DNA of 29,373 nucleotides from Schoenoplectus triqueter (GCA_964058805.1 CAXKVV010001238.1:1-29373); one strand, 5' to 3'. Positions 11,002 to 19,792 are shown, numbered from the stretch's first letter. Notes: a model not told the origin generated them from the letters alone. Program-made: numbers and translations.

Positions 11002-11765
11002 ACAAAACTCAAACAACTTGTTTAAACAGCTATTTTTAATGCATCTTACTTATTTTTTACGCGAAATTCATATCGTAGAATGTTCATATCGAAGTGTTAA
11101 TTTGATAATCTTCTAATAGGAATAATTAGGAGTAATTATATTAATTTTCATGAAATTATGTGTCATTATGAGGCAATAAATGTTAAAAATCTTAAACAAC
11201 TTGTTTAAACAACAATTTCTAATGTATCTTACTTATGTCTTATGAAAAATTAGTGTCCTATGATGTTCGTATCAAAGTGATAATCTTATAATAGGCATAG
11301 TTAGGAGTAATTATATTAATTCGCTCGAAATTATGTGTGGTTGTGATGCAAAAAATATTGAAAATCTTAAACAACAGTTTCTAATGCATCTTACTTATAT
11401 TTTGTGCAAAATTAACATCATAGAATATTCATATAAAAGTTATAATTGGACAATCATATAATAGGCATAATTAGGAGTAATTATATTAATTTTTATGAAA
11501 TTATATGTCGTTATGCGGCCAAAAAATTTCAAAAACTCAATCAATTTGTTTAAACAACTTTTTTCAATGCATCTTATTTATGTTTTATGCAAAATTTGTG
11601 CCGTACAATGTTCATATCGAAGTGTTAATTGGATAATCTTCTAATAGGTATAATTAGGAGTAATGATATTAATTTTCACGAAGTTATGCGCAGTTATGAG
11701 TCAAAAAATATTAAAACTGTTAAACTACTTGTTTAAACAGCGATTTCTAATGTATCTTACTTATG
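11002..11765 (+). repeat. Higher-order block, copy 2 (monomers 17-21), truncated at the array edge
   Basis: Near-identical to 8079-8842. The 13-base offset change comes from loss of TTGTTTAAACAAC in monomer 19 at about 11379. In copy 1 the lost segment is bracketed by AAACAAC direct repeats, so slippage is the simplest explanation. The block ends abruptly after TCTTACTTATG at 11765, inside a monomer. Confidence 0.85.
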
Positions 11766-11777
11766 GTTAAAAGATAA

Positions 11778-12156
11778 GGGAAGGGATCCTTGACAATGGA
11801 TTTTCTTGACAATCTTCAAATAACTACAAAAAAAATATCTTAAAAATAGATACAAATCTTATAGATATATTCTTTTACTCTTAGATTGATGGTAATTAAA
11901 ATTTCATGTAATTTCATTATTATTTGCTAGTTCATTAAAGACATCAAAATATTATGTACTTTACAATAGTTTTAATTTAATGGTCCTTGATGGACTGTCA
12001 AACAATAATGAAATCACATAAAATTTAAGTCACCATCAATCTATAAGTAAAAAAAATATATCTATAAGTTTTTTTATTTTTAAGATTTTATTCGTATTCA
12101 TCTGAAGATCCATTGTCAAGATTGTCAAGATATCCATTGTCAAGTGATCCCCTCCC
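11778..12156. mobile_element. MITE, 379 bp, 8-bp target duplication (hAT-like)
   Basis: Terminal inverted repeats are GGGAAGGGATC-CTTGACAAT on the left and GGGAGGGGATCACTTGACAA on the right (complement), then GGAT. The direct repeat AAAGATAA flanks both sides (11770-11777 and 12157-12164), a perfect 8-base target duplication typical of hAT insertions. The interior is AT-rich and partly self-complementary, with no ORF, so it is nonautonomous. It lies five bases past the end of the satellite array. Confidence 0.8.
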
Positions 12157-12164
12157 AAAGATAA

Positions 12165-12507
12165 AAGTATATGATATTACTATTATGTTCACTCAAATTT
12201 TCGTGTATGCAGTTCACAACCACATAATTTCTATTTGGGTCTAATTTAAATTATTTTTACAACTAAAATAGCTGATTTAATGTTAGTGATGAGTGACAAT
12301 TATTCTTGAATGATGAAGTAAAAACAAATACACTATTTTTCTGATAAAATTTAGTTCTAATAAAACAATGATACTTTACGGTAGTAGAAAGGAAAAAATA
12401 TTGCATGTTGATTTATCATGACTTTCAGATAATTTTTTATTTCAGCATAAATAATTATATTATATTTGCTCTTTTAGAATCAGCAACTTCTTAGAAAAGA
12501 AAGAGCT
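12165..12507. other. Intergenic AT-rich DNA between two elements
   Basis: No gene, repeat or element end recognised. Confidence 0.5.
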
Positions 12508-13700
12508 CACTACCAGAAAAAAAATAGAATCGATTTTATAAACAATTTAGCACCAGATATACAAACGGTTCTAAAAGTAAGTGGTGCTAAATCTTTTATA
12601 ACCTGTGTTAAAATGGAGTAGGAACAACAGTTAGAGCCGGTTTTTCATAACCGGTTTTAACATATGGCGCCGGTTATTAAATAATCAGTTTTAATTTCTA
12701 AGCTCTAGCTGGTTTTCATATAACAGATTCTAATTCAATCTAAACTGGTTTTGGCCCATAACCGGTTCTAATTGAATTTATCAATTAAAACCGGTTTTAA
12801 TGAATAACCAGTTCTAAAAAATTTAAATAATTTCCCCATTTTTGGTGGTCAGTCCATATACCAGCCATATATATAAACAGACACAACTAAATAACACAAA
12901 TAAACAGATACACATATCTCACATAACTCACATAACTCACATAACACCTGAATAACACAAATAAATATATAATAACTAAAAGAATTTAGAAAAAAATATT
13001 TACAAATAATAAAAAAATATGAAATAAATTATCAAACATTAGATGCAATATAATTTACAACCATCTTCTTAATGTCTTAGATATCTTCTTGTGAATAAAA
13101 TTGGGGAGCTGGTTTGATAGCCTGTTAAAAAATAAAATTTTCATTAATTTGATTACTAAAGAAAATATGTAAAAGTAATAAAGACTAATATGAATTTGAA
13201 TTTTTATACCTATGATAAATTTTTGTTGCCGGAATATGTAGTTATTATGTTATGCATCGATCTCATAACATAATAACCGCACTCTTTACTACTAGGCTGG
13301 TTTGGACTCTAAAATTTTGCAAGAAAAAAAGTTAAACTCAAACCCTAAACCTTAATTAAAATAATAAAATTTGTTAATATCATAAATTATCTAATTATAA
13401 TTTAAAGTTTGAATTACATACCTGAATTATTTTTCAAGTGAACTTGAGATTATTTTCTTAAGTGAATTATTTTTCAATCCAATAATAGCGTAAGATCCTT
13501 ACATTAATTAATGATATGAGTTATTAATTATATTATATACTAAATTATCAGAAATAATGAAAAAAACTTACATATTTAACGCTACTTGCATAATATATGT
13601 CTGATCTTCGCGATTTTAGGAGTCCATGACATAAACAATTGAGGGTTGGAGCCGCACAATCAAAAGAATCCAATATCCCCTATAATTTATACGTATTAAT
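12508..13700. mobile_element. CACTA (EnSpm) transposon end, truncated
   Basis: The end starts CACTACCAGAAAAAAAA, the classic CACTA terminus. It is followed by at least five subterminal copies of an ACCGGTTTTAA-type motif in both orientations between about 12540 and 12820, the usual transposase-binding arrangement. A short minisatellite (CATAACTCA repeated) lies at about 12919-12950. An Ulp1-like gene remnant reads toward this end. No opposite CACTA terminus is seen in the window, so the element is truncated on the right, probably near 13700 where a MITE fragment begins. Confidence 0.75.
13030..13685 (-). pseudogene. Ulp1-type (C48) cysteine protease remnant carried by the CACTA element
   Basis: Exon-like pieces lie on the minus strand. 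At about 13685-13572 it reads GYWILLIVRLQPSIVYVMDS, matching the Ulp1 stretch with catalytic His (HW, here YW) and Asp (D in MDS). An in-frame stop follows and a GTAAGT donor sits at 13571. A middle piece ends at the donor at 13421. At about 13310-13210 it reads PNQPSSKECGYYVMRSMHNI, carrying the catalytic cysteine motif ECGYYVMR, with a donor at 13209. The last piece starts at 13121 after a TTTTTTAACAG acceptor and reads AIKPAPQFYSQEDI, then a stop, then DIKKMVVNYIASNV. Many plant CACTA and Mutator elements carry such SUMO-protease-like genes. Stops and the lost histidine make it inactive. Confidence 0.7.
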
Positions 13701-13714
13701 ATGGAGAGATTGAG

Positions 13715-14033
13715 CAATAGATAAAATCTTTATATAATAATCTTGTAGAATACTAATTTTTATCGTGTTTAGAATTAATTTACTATACTTAATGATTTTT
13801 AAAAGATAGCTCTAAAATAATAAAAATAATAAAATTTATATGTCAAAAATGCCTACTTTCTAAAAATCATTAAGTATAGTAAACTAACTCCAAATAAGAT
13901 AAAAATTACTACTTTACTAGATTATAATATAAAATTTTATTGAGCTACTTAAATTAAAATTTGGAGCATGAAAATTTAAATTTTGGAATGGTAGCGTTTC
14001 AGTCGAAGTGCTATTGAAAGCATAATAGACAAA
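13715..14033 (-). mobile_element. Foldback MITE family A, copy 1 (one end truncated)
   Basis: This is the inverted relative of 15019-15381. Its complete end reads, on the minus strand, TTTGTCTATTATGCTTTCAA, then TAGCACTTCGACTGAAACGCT. Long arms such as TTTTTATCGTG / AAGATAAAAATTA and CATTAAGTATAGT / CTATACTTAATG fold back on each other. The left arm stops short of a full terminus at about 13715, at the CACTA remnant. The right end is followed by CTC and then a TA tract. Confidence 0.75.
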
Positions 14034-14049
14034 CTCTATATTATATATA

Positions 14050-14516
14050 TCTATACTATTATATAAAGCATCTAAGAATTGGAGGGTCCATTTTTTAACA
14101 TGATATTTTCTTAGTATACCCATTTTATCCCTCAATTAGATGGATAATATTTATTTTTGGTTGATCGAACGTATGTGATCGTGTCCATTGATCCCTCTTT
14201 CTCTCCATTTCTTTCCCTTATATACTATTATTTCCATACTATTATTTTTTTATTTAGCAATCTTATGCATATTTGGTAGGAAATTAATGATGATAATATA
14301 TGTTAGAATAATTTACTTTTCTTGCCATAAAAATCATGAATCATTAACTCATATTGTGCAAAAATCTCATCCAAGATTAAATATACTTTTTATTATAGAT
14401 TTTCTCTATAATTTGGTGAATTTATAATAATATTAGATAAATGTGAATTTTTTTATTTTATAATATTTTAATATTTAAATAAAAGAGTCTGTTGCAACGC
14501 GTGGGTATATAGCTAG
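14050..14516 (+). mobile_element. Small nonautonomous Helitron, 467 bp
   Basis: The 5' end TCTATACTATTATATAAAGC is a common plant Helitron start. The 3' end has GTTGCAACGCGTGGG, a degenerate hairpin region, about ten bases before a terminal CTAG. The flanking bases are A on the left and T on the right, as expected for Helitron insertion between A and T without duplication. Small open frames inside, such as 14188-14427, have no Rep or helicase motif. It sits within a TA-rich tract between MITE A and MITE B. Confidence 0.7.
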
Positions 14517-14531
14517 TATATATATACAGAT

Positions 14532-14926
14532 TTGGGCTATGATGCTATGCATAATATAGATCGACTCTGTGTTATGGACAAGTTCTTCGTTCTCAAAGTA
14601 TAAATGATCGATCTGAACTGATCAAAATATTTTCCATATGAATATTCAGTTGGGGATCAAATTTTATATTTTTTAGATTTTTGTACTATTTTTTTTCCAG
14701 ATAGTTAGAATATCAATACTTTAGGATGGTTCATTATAATTAAATCAAGTGATTTTTCTAACTATTTAAAAAATAGTAAAAAATTCTTAAAAATATAAAT
14801 TTTGGTCCCCAACTAGATATTCATATGAAAAATATTTTGAGTAGTTCAGATCGACCATTTAGACTTCGAGAATGAAGAATCGGTCCATAGCACGAAGTCG
14901 ATCCGTACTATGCATAGCACCATAGT

Positions 14927-14930
<4 letters not shown>
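14532..14930 (+). mobile_element. Foldback MITE family B, copy 1
   Basis: Starts TTGGGCTATGATGCTATGCA and ends TGCATAGCACCATAGTCTAA, its near-complement. Long inverted arms include CCATATGAATATTCAGTTGGG against CTAGATATTCATATG, and TTCTAACTATTTAAAAAATAG in the interior. There is no ORF. It is preceded by a TA tract and followed by (TA)n(GA)n. Confidence 0.85.

Positions 14931-14931
<1 letters not shown>

Positions 14932-15018
<87 letters not shown>
14932..15018. repeat. Compound microsatellite (TA)n(GA)n
   Basis: About 27 TA units (14932-14985) run directly into about 16 GA units (14986-15018). The tract exactly bridges MITE B copy 1 and MITE A copy 2. Confidence 0.98.
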
Positions 15019-15023
<5 letters not shown>

Positions 15024-15381
15024 CTATTATGCTTCCAATAGCACATCGGCCGAAACGCTAACGGTCTAAATTTTAATTTTTCATGCTCAAAATTTTAATT
15101 TAAGTAGCTCAATAAAAATTTTATATCATAATCTTATAGAATATTTTTTATCGTGTTTAGAGTTAGTTTACAATGCTTAATAATTTTTAGAAAGTAAGAA
15201 TTTTTGACATACAAATTTTACTAATTTTCTATTATTTTAGGGCTATCTTTCAAAAATCATTAAGTATAGTAGATTAATTTCAAACACGATAAAAATTAAT
15301 ATGCTATAAGATTATGATATAAAGATTTTATTGAACTATTTAAATTAAAATTTTGAGCATGAAAAATTAAAATTTAGCGTT
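15019..15381 (+). mobile_element. Foldback MITE family A, copy 2
   Basis: Starts TTTGTCTATTATGCTTCCAA, then TAGCACATCGGCCGAAACGC. The two arms of roughly 150 bases are mutual complements, for example TTTTATCGTGTTTAGAGTTAG against TTTCAAACACGATAAAAATTA. The right arm ends at TTTAGCGTT, missing about the last 40 bases of the terminal repeat. No ORF. Confidence 0.85.
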
Positions 15382-15735
15382 CCTACTAATTATATTTGAT
15401 TAAAGACATTTATGAGTATCTATATTTTATGATATGTTAGATAATAGTATTTTGCAATTATCAAGTCCATAATTATACTATCCATGATAAAATACTTAAA
15501 GAACAGATGATATCCATCATCCATGCATTAACATCAAAAATTGGTTCTTGATCACATACTCTAACAATCACACTTAACTAGAGCCAATTCCCTATACATC
15601 TCTACGCATAATAGCACCCAACTCAACCTCAATAAAAAATAACGCTCACAACCACTCACACACACGTCTGATCCTCATAGACGTTGCCTCACATCTCTAT
15701 GCATCATATGCATGCATGCTTGCTGCTTTTACTAA
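15382..15735. other. Intergenic AT-rich DNA
   Basis: Nothing recognised. A short run rich in CA (about 15640-15665) and a CATATGCATGCATGC stretch (about 15707-15720) occur. Confidence 0.5.
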
Positions 15736-16445
15736 TAGGGCTGTCAATGGATTGGATTCAAATCGAAACATGGAGAATTCAAATGTGAATTCATTAAAAA
15801 TTTATAAGATTCATATATGGATTCGTATCCAATAAAATTTTAAGAATCCAAACGCGAATCCATATTTCACTATTATAATGAATTTCGGATCGGATTTGAA
15901 TCATATTTCGAATTTTATATTATAATAATATTAAAAATAACATAATTAATATATGATAAGAGAAAAATTATCATGTTATCTTAAAATTATTTCAAACGTA
16001 ACAATAATCATAATTCACATTTGCTATTATAACAATCTTAAAATTATTTGTTCCAATCATAAACGTAGCAACAATCATAATTTTTTGTTTTAACTTTCAA
16101 AACATACAATAAAATATCAAATAACATAATAAAAATATATCTAATTAATATAATAATTACTATTCAACTTTATGAATCAACACAAAGTGAAACATAAATA
16201 TTGCTCTTCAATTTAAACTGAATTAAACATGTCTATTTTATTAATTGACATATGATATATTTTTATTTATTTATCGAATTCATAGCAGATTCGAATTTGA
16301 ATCTTATAAGATCCAAATACGGATCTATTATATTTGATGAATCATTTTTTAGAATTTATATGCGAATTCAATAAACTAATTAATATATTTTAAGGATCCA
16401 TTTGTACGGATTCGGATTAGATTTTCAAATTATAGATATCCACTA
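15736..16445. mobile_element. Possible nonautonomous hAT-type element (decayed)
   Basis: TAGGGCTGTCAATGGATTGG is a phrase typical of plant nonautonomous hAT-like element ends. The body is full of GGATTCG, GAATCC and ATTCGAA phrases in both orientations. The far side carries GTACGGATTCGGATTAGATT but lacks a clear complementary terminus or target duplication, so the right boundary and class are uncertain. Confidence 0.4.
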
Positions 16446-18173
16446 AGCATTCCAATGCTCTAAAGGTCTTAATAGATAATTAATTATCGTGGAGACTTTA
16501 TTTGTTGGCGAGAAATGATTAGAGAATAGAGGCATTGCAGGTTTTTTTATGGGGTCGTTAGGGGTGTAAAAAAACCGCTCAATTCATTCAATCCAATCCA
16601 ACTCGATCATTTTTGACTAATCCATTATATTGAATTGGGTTATGAAATGAGAAATGTAATCCATTATATTTGATTATATTATAATCAAATTAAATCAGCT
16701 TGATTCTATAAAATAGTTTTGACGTTCAACTTCTATATTTCTCATTTCTTGAGGAATCCTAAGTTTGCACGCAGTTACTTCTGTTAGATAAAACAAAATT
16801 AGAACCAAGTAATTATAATATCTTAATTTCCATAACTAAAATTGAATTAGACAATAAAATTTTAATTTCCATCAAATTTGAGCGACCTCCAGTATAATTG
16901 ACCCATTTATGATTTATATATCCAAATAATTCTGTGAAATGCGAAAAGTAATCTTTTAATTGGTTATTATGGATCATCTCGGTTCACATTTTTTTTTTAC
17001 GAAAAATATGAGGGTCTAGCCCTCAAATTTTATTGATACTAATCACTTGGTTTATGAATGACCATTATATATAAAAACTATTTAATTTGAAAAAAGAAAG
17101 AAGAAGAAAAAAAATAAAGTTAAAATTAAAAAATAATTAAATAAATAATAATCCTGATCAGCTCTCTAAATAGCCAATATCAGAATATTCTGGTACAGTC
17201 CCCAGAGTTATCATTCAGTGCTCTTCTATTGCTGAAATTCAATTACAGAATCATTGTCTATGCTCTCGAAATATCTCGGTTCAAATTATTAATCAAATAA
17301 CCTTCAAAATGAATGAAATCTATACATGCCTTTTTTTCCCTGACAACTAATCGGTTCTCAGTATGAATTTTTTTTCTATGGCAAAATATCCAGCCGAAAA
17401 TGGCGGGGCCAGTGACCTCCTGGCTCCAGCAGGAGACAGTAAATGCTTGCAAGATTAAATGTAGATATTTTGGTTTAGTGGGAAAAGCGCTTTGAAAGAG
17501 CAAAAATACAAAGGACATTCTGGAGGATATTTATTATTATAATAATTGTTGGAATCCTTGCAAGTTGACTTGAGCCGTGCTAAAACTGCTTGCAAAGTTG
17601 CAATATATGCACAATAAATAGAATAACCTCAATGCCAATGATCCAGTGTCAAAGGGAAGAGTATTATCTTAGGATATTTTTTGTGCCGAGATCTATGTAG
17701 AAAAATCATAACGGTTTAAAAAAATTATAACGGTTGTGGAGAAATTTAAACACAAAATTAAAACTATTTATTATTATTAAATTAAAACCGTTAATAAATA
17801 ATCGGACCGCACTAATCAAAAGAACCGCACTTGCGGAGCTTAAAACTTCGCAGGTGATATGATTCCTGTGTCAAGTGGGTACTTATTGTCGATCAAGTGG
17901 CTACACCTTGGTCCCAAACACCCATATCGGTGCATCTCATCTGGACCAAACATTTCATGCAATTTGTTCAAGTGCCAATATCTAATCAAACTCCGAGGAA
18001 TCCATATCCTCTGCGCAGTACTGCGTTGGTGTTTATGTTGACATCTTGAAATTGGGTCCTTAATTATTTCGTCTGGATAACTGTCATATCTTCTTTTCCG
18101 TCTCGTCGAGATTTATAATAATTAAGATGATAGAAATGTATCTGCGGTGGGAATTTGCAAAAATATTCTTTAT
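16446..18173. other. Intergenic region with one more hAT-like end and no gene
   Basis: At 16557 TTAGGGGTGTAAAAAAACCG resembles another hAT-type terminus, followed by ATCCAATCCAACTCG, but no partner end was found. A minus-strand open frame at 17258-17518 (86 codons) has no recognised motif. AACGGTT-type repeats in both orientations lie at about 17710-17790. A small hairpin, TTGCGGAG with CTTCGCAG, lies at about 17832-17852. No function is assigned. Confidence 0.4.
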
Positions 18174-18175
18174 TA

Positions 18176-18642
18176 CAGTTTTGATTGTATGTGTAAATGT
18201 ACGTACACTATTATACACGTCCCACTAGTGTGAGAATGTGAAAATACTATTTTTAGATAGAAGGATCCGAGAATTCGACGATTTTATATTTAATTTAAGC
18301 TTAATTACATGAAATTTTAAATTATATCTAACAAAATTAACCAATAAATAGTATTTTTATATGAGGAACGTATGTTAAAATTTACTTTTATCAAGATCCT
18401 TATTTTACTGGAAAAAAAATACAGAATTGTTGTTATTTTAATGCTTCAAGAGCAAATTAAGCTACGATGACCTTAGCTCATCAAGTATTTTCTAACCAAA
18501 TTTCATGTAATTAAGCTTAAATTAAATATAAATTCGTCGAATTCTCGGATCTTTCTATCTAAAAATAGTATTTTTCACATTCTCACACTAGTGGAACATG
18601 TATAATAGTGTGCGTATATAGTTACACATACAATCAAAACTG
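18176..18642. mobile_element. Foldback MITE family C, 467 bp, TA target duplication
   Basis: Terminal repeats start CAGTTTTGATTGTATGTGTA on both strands and extend inward about 145 bases. They share AGTGTGAGAATGTGAAAA, the ACTATTTTTAGATAGAA block, CCGAGAATTCGACGA, and TTAATTTAAGCTTAATTACA. TA flanks each side (18174-18175 and 18643-18644), compatible with a Tc1/mariner-type insertion. There is no ORF. The arms are so similar that the element looks young. Confidence 0.85.
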
Positions 18643-18658
18643 TACTAAATAATATTTT

Positions 18659-18833
18659 TGAACGACTCATGATAATTGAATCAAGTGATTTTCTAATTAT
18701 CTTAAAAATTATTAATTTTTTTAATAAATATAAAAATTGATCTACATCAAGATATTTATACGAAAATTATTTTGTACAGTTGAACCAATCCTTAGCACGA
18801 AAACAATCTGTGCTATGCATAGCATCATAGCCC
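18659..18833 (+). mobile_element. Foldback MITE family B, copy 2 (right half only)
   Basis: Matches the right half of 14532-14930 and 18905-19277: TGATAATTGAATCAAGTGAT, the TTTTGTACAGTTGAACCAATC stretch, and CTATGCATAGCATCATAGCCC at the end. The left half is missing. It starts just after MITE C and is followed by CTTTCTC and the next TA tract. Confidence 0.75.
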
Positions 18834-18836
18834 CTT

Positions 18837-18840
<4 letters not shown>

Positions 18841-18904
<64 letters not shown>
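18841..18904. repeat. Compound microsatellite (AT)n(AG)n
   Basis: About 17 AT units are followed by about 14-15 AG units, bridging MITE B copy 2 and copy 3. Confidence 0.98.
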
Positions 18905-18906
<2 letters not shown>

Positions 18907-19004
18907 GGGCTATGGTGCTATGAATTAATTATTCATTTTCAAAGTTTAAAATGTCGATCCTATCATACAAAATAATTTTCATATGGATATCTAGATGTAG
19001 ACCA

Positions 19005-19035
<31 letters not shown>

Positions 19036-19277
19036 ACTATTTTTTAAAATAGTTAGAAAATCACTTAATTTAGTTATTATGTGTCATTCAAAAGAAGCGA
19101 TTTTCTTACTATCTTAAAAAATAGTAAACAGATTTTCAAAATATAAAATTTAGTCCACATCTAGATATTCATACGAAAATCATTTTGTACAGTTGGATCG
19201 ACCATTTTTACTTTGATAACGAAGAACCAATCCATAGCACGGGAGTGATCTATGCTATGCATAGCACCATAGCCCAA
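18905..19277 (+). mobile_element. Foldback MITE family B, copy 3 (complete)
   Basis: Starts TTGGGCTATGGTGCTATG and ends CTATGCATAGCACCATAGCCCAA, exact complements over the outer 17 bases or so. Arms carry CATATGGATATCTAGATGTAG against ACATCTAGATATTCATACG. The left side is flanked by (AG)n and the right by (CT)n, so the GA repeat has the same orientation relative to both ends. Confidence 0.88.
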
Positions 19278-19314
19278 CTCTCTCTCTCTCTATATATATA
19301 GAGAGAGAGAGAGA
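19278..19314. repeat. Compound microsatellite (CT)n(TA)n(GA)n
   Basis: A symmetrical tract bridges MITE B copy 3 and the family A fragment: about six CT, five TA and seven GA units. Confidence 0.98.
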
Positions 19315-19315
19315 A

Positions 19316-19360
19316 TTTGTCTATTGTACTTTCAGTAGCACTTCGGCCGAAACACTACTA
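19316..19360 (+). mobile_element. Foldback MITE family A, copy 3 (terminal fragment)
   Basis: TTTGTCTATTGTACTTTCAG, then TAGCACTTCGGCCGAAACAC, matches the terminus at 15019; homology is lost at about 19360. Confidence 0.75.
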
Positions 19361-19614
19361 TTACATACATCGATTAATATATGAATTAAATGGTGATTGA
19401 GTTTTGTAAATCATATGATAAAGAATATCAATCTAATCACATAAATATTTGATGAAGATCAAGGCATTGAACGTAACTAATAATGAAACATTATATAAAT
19501 TATATTTTAGTATTACTATTGTTTAGTGTGTCTAGAATTCTAAGTATGAGATATTTATATTCTTTATATAATTAACTTATGCAATGATTGTTATCTATCG
19601 ATGACTATGAAAGG
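19361..19614. other. Intergenic AT-rich DNA
   Basis: Nothing recognised. Confidence 0.5.
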
Positions 19615-19623
19615 CCTCTATAA

Positions 19624-19792
19624 GCGGATCCGGATCCACTATCGCGCGGTACGGTGCGGCGCAGCACGTGGTCCGTTCGATCACTTTGAGATTCGAGTTA
19701 ATACTTTAAGATTCGAGTTAACACGAATCTCGAAGTGATCGAACGGACCACGTGCTGTGCCGCACCGTACCGCGCGACAGCAGATCTGGTTC
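19624..19792. mobile_element. GC-rich hairpin element, 169 bp, with 8-9 bp target duplication
   Basis: Two arms of about 65 bases are nearly perfect complements. They share TCGCGCGGTACGGTGCGGC, AGCACGTGGTCCGTTCGATC and GAGATTCG, around a short loop holding a repeated AGATTCGAGTTAA. Each arm holds a CACGTG hexamer. CCTCTATAA occurs directly at both sides (19615-19623 and 19793-19801), which supports insertion of a mobile element. The GC content is strikingly higher than all surrounding DNA. A 9-base duplication would point to Mutator-like transposition and an 8-base one to hAT; the class is left open. Confidence 0.8.

Larger units (their letters stand above)
8079..11765 (+). repeat. Satellite array: about 21 tandem monomers of about 182 bp
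   Basis: The marker CAACTTGTTTAAACAG or a variant recurs at 8091, 8274, 8449, 8632, 8815, 9001, about 9183, 9364, 9547, 9729, 9911, 10095, 10280, 10464, 10645, 10830, 11014, 11197, 11372, 11542 and 11725. Spacing is 170-186, mostly 181-185. Each monomer then carries TTTTTAATGCATCTTACTTA, a TTCATATCGAAGT box, the well conserved TAGGAGTAATTATATTAATT, and TTATGCGGCCAAAAA. Sixteen of the 21 monomers have GTTTAAAC, which is a PmeI site inside a 10-base palindrome. There is no coding potential. The monomer length is in the range of plant centromeric satellites, but the array is short and beside a gene. Confidence 0.95.

Noticed and set aside
8079..11765. CRISPR-like array
   Set aside because: The whole monomer repeats every 182 bases with no unique spacers, and the setting is a plant nuclear genome; it is a satellite.
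7624..11765. Satellite as the cargo of one hAT-type or Helitron element
   Set aside because: The left flank looks like a hAT interior, but no matching terminus or target duplication was found around the array.
14188..14427. 79-codon open frame inside the Helitron
   Set aside because: Hydrophobic composition follows from AT-rich DNA; no Rep/helicase or other motif is visible.
17258..17518. 86-codon minus-strand open frame
   Set aside because: No domain, intron signal or promoter seen; too little support to call a gene.
18737..18928. 63-codon open frame with YIYIYI and RERERE stretches
   Set aside because: It is a translation of the (AT)n(AG)n microsatellite between two MITEs.
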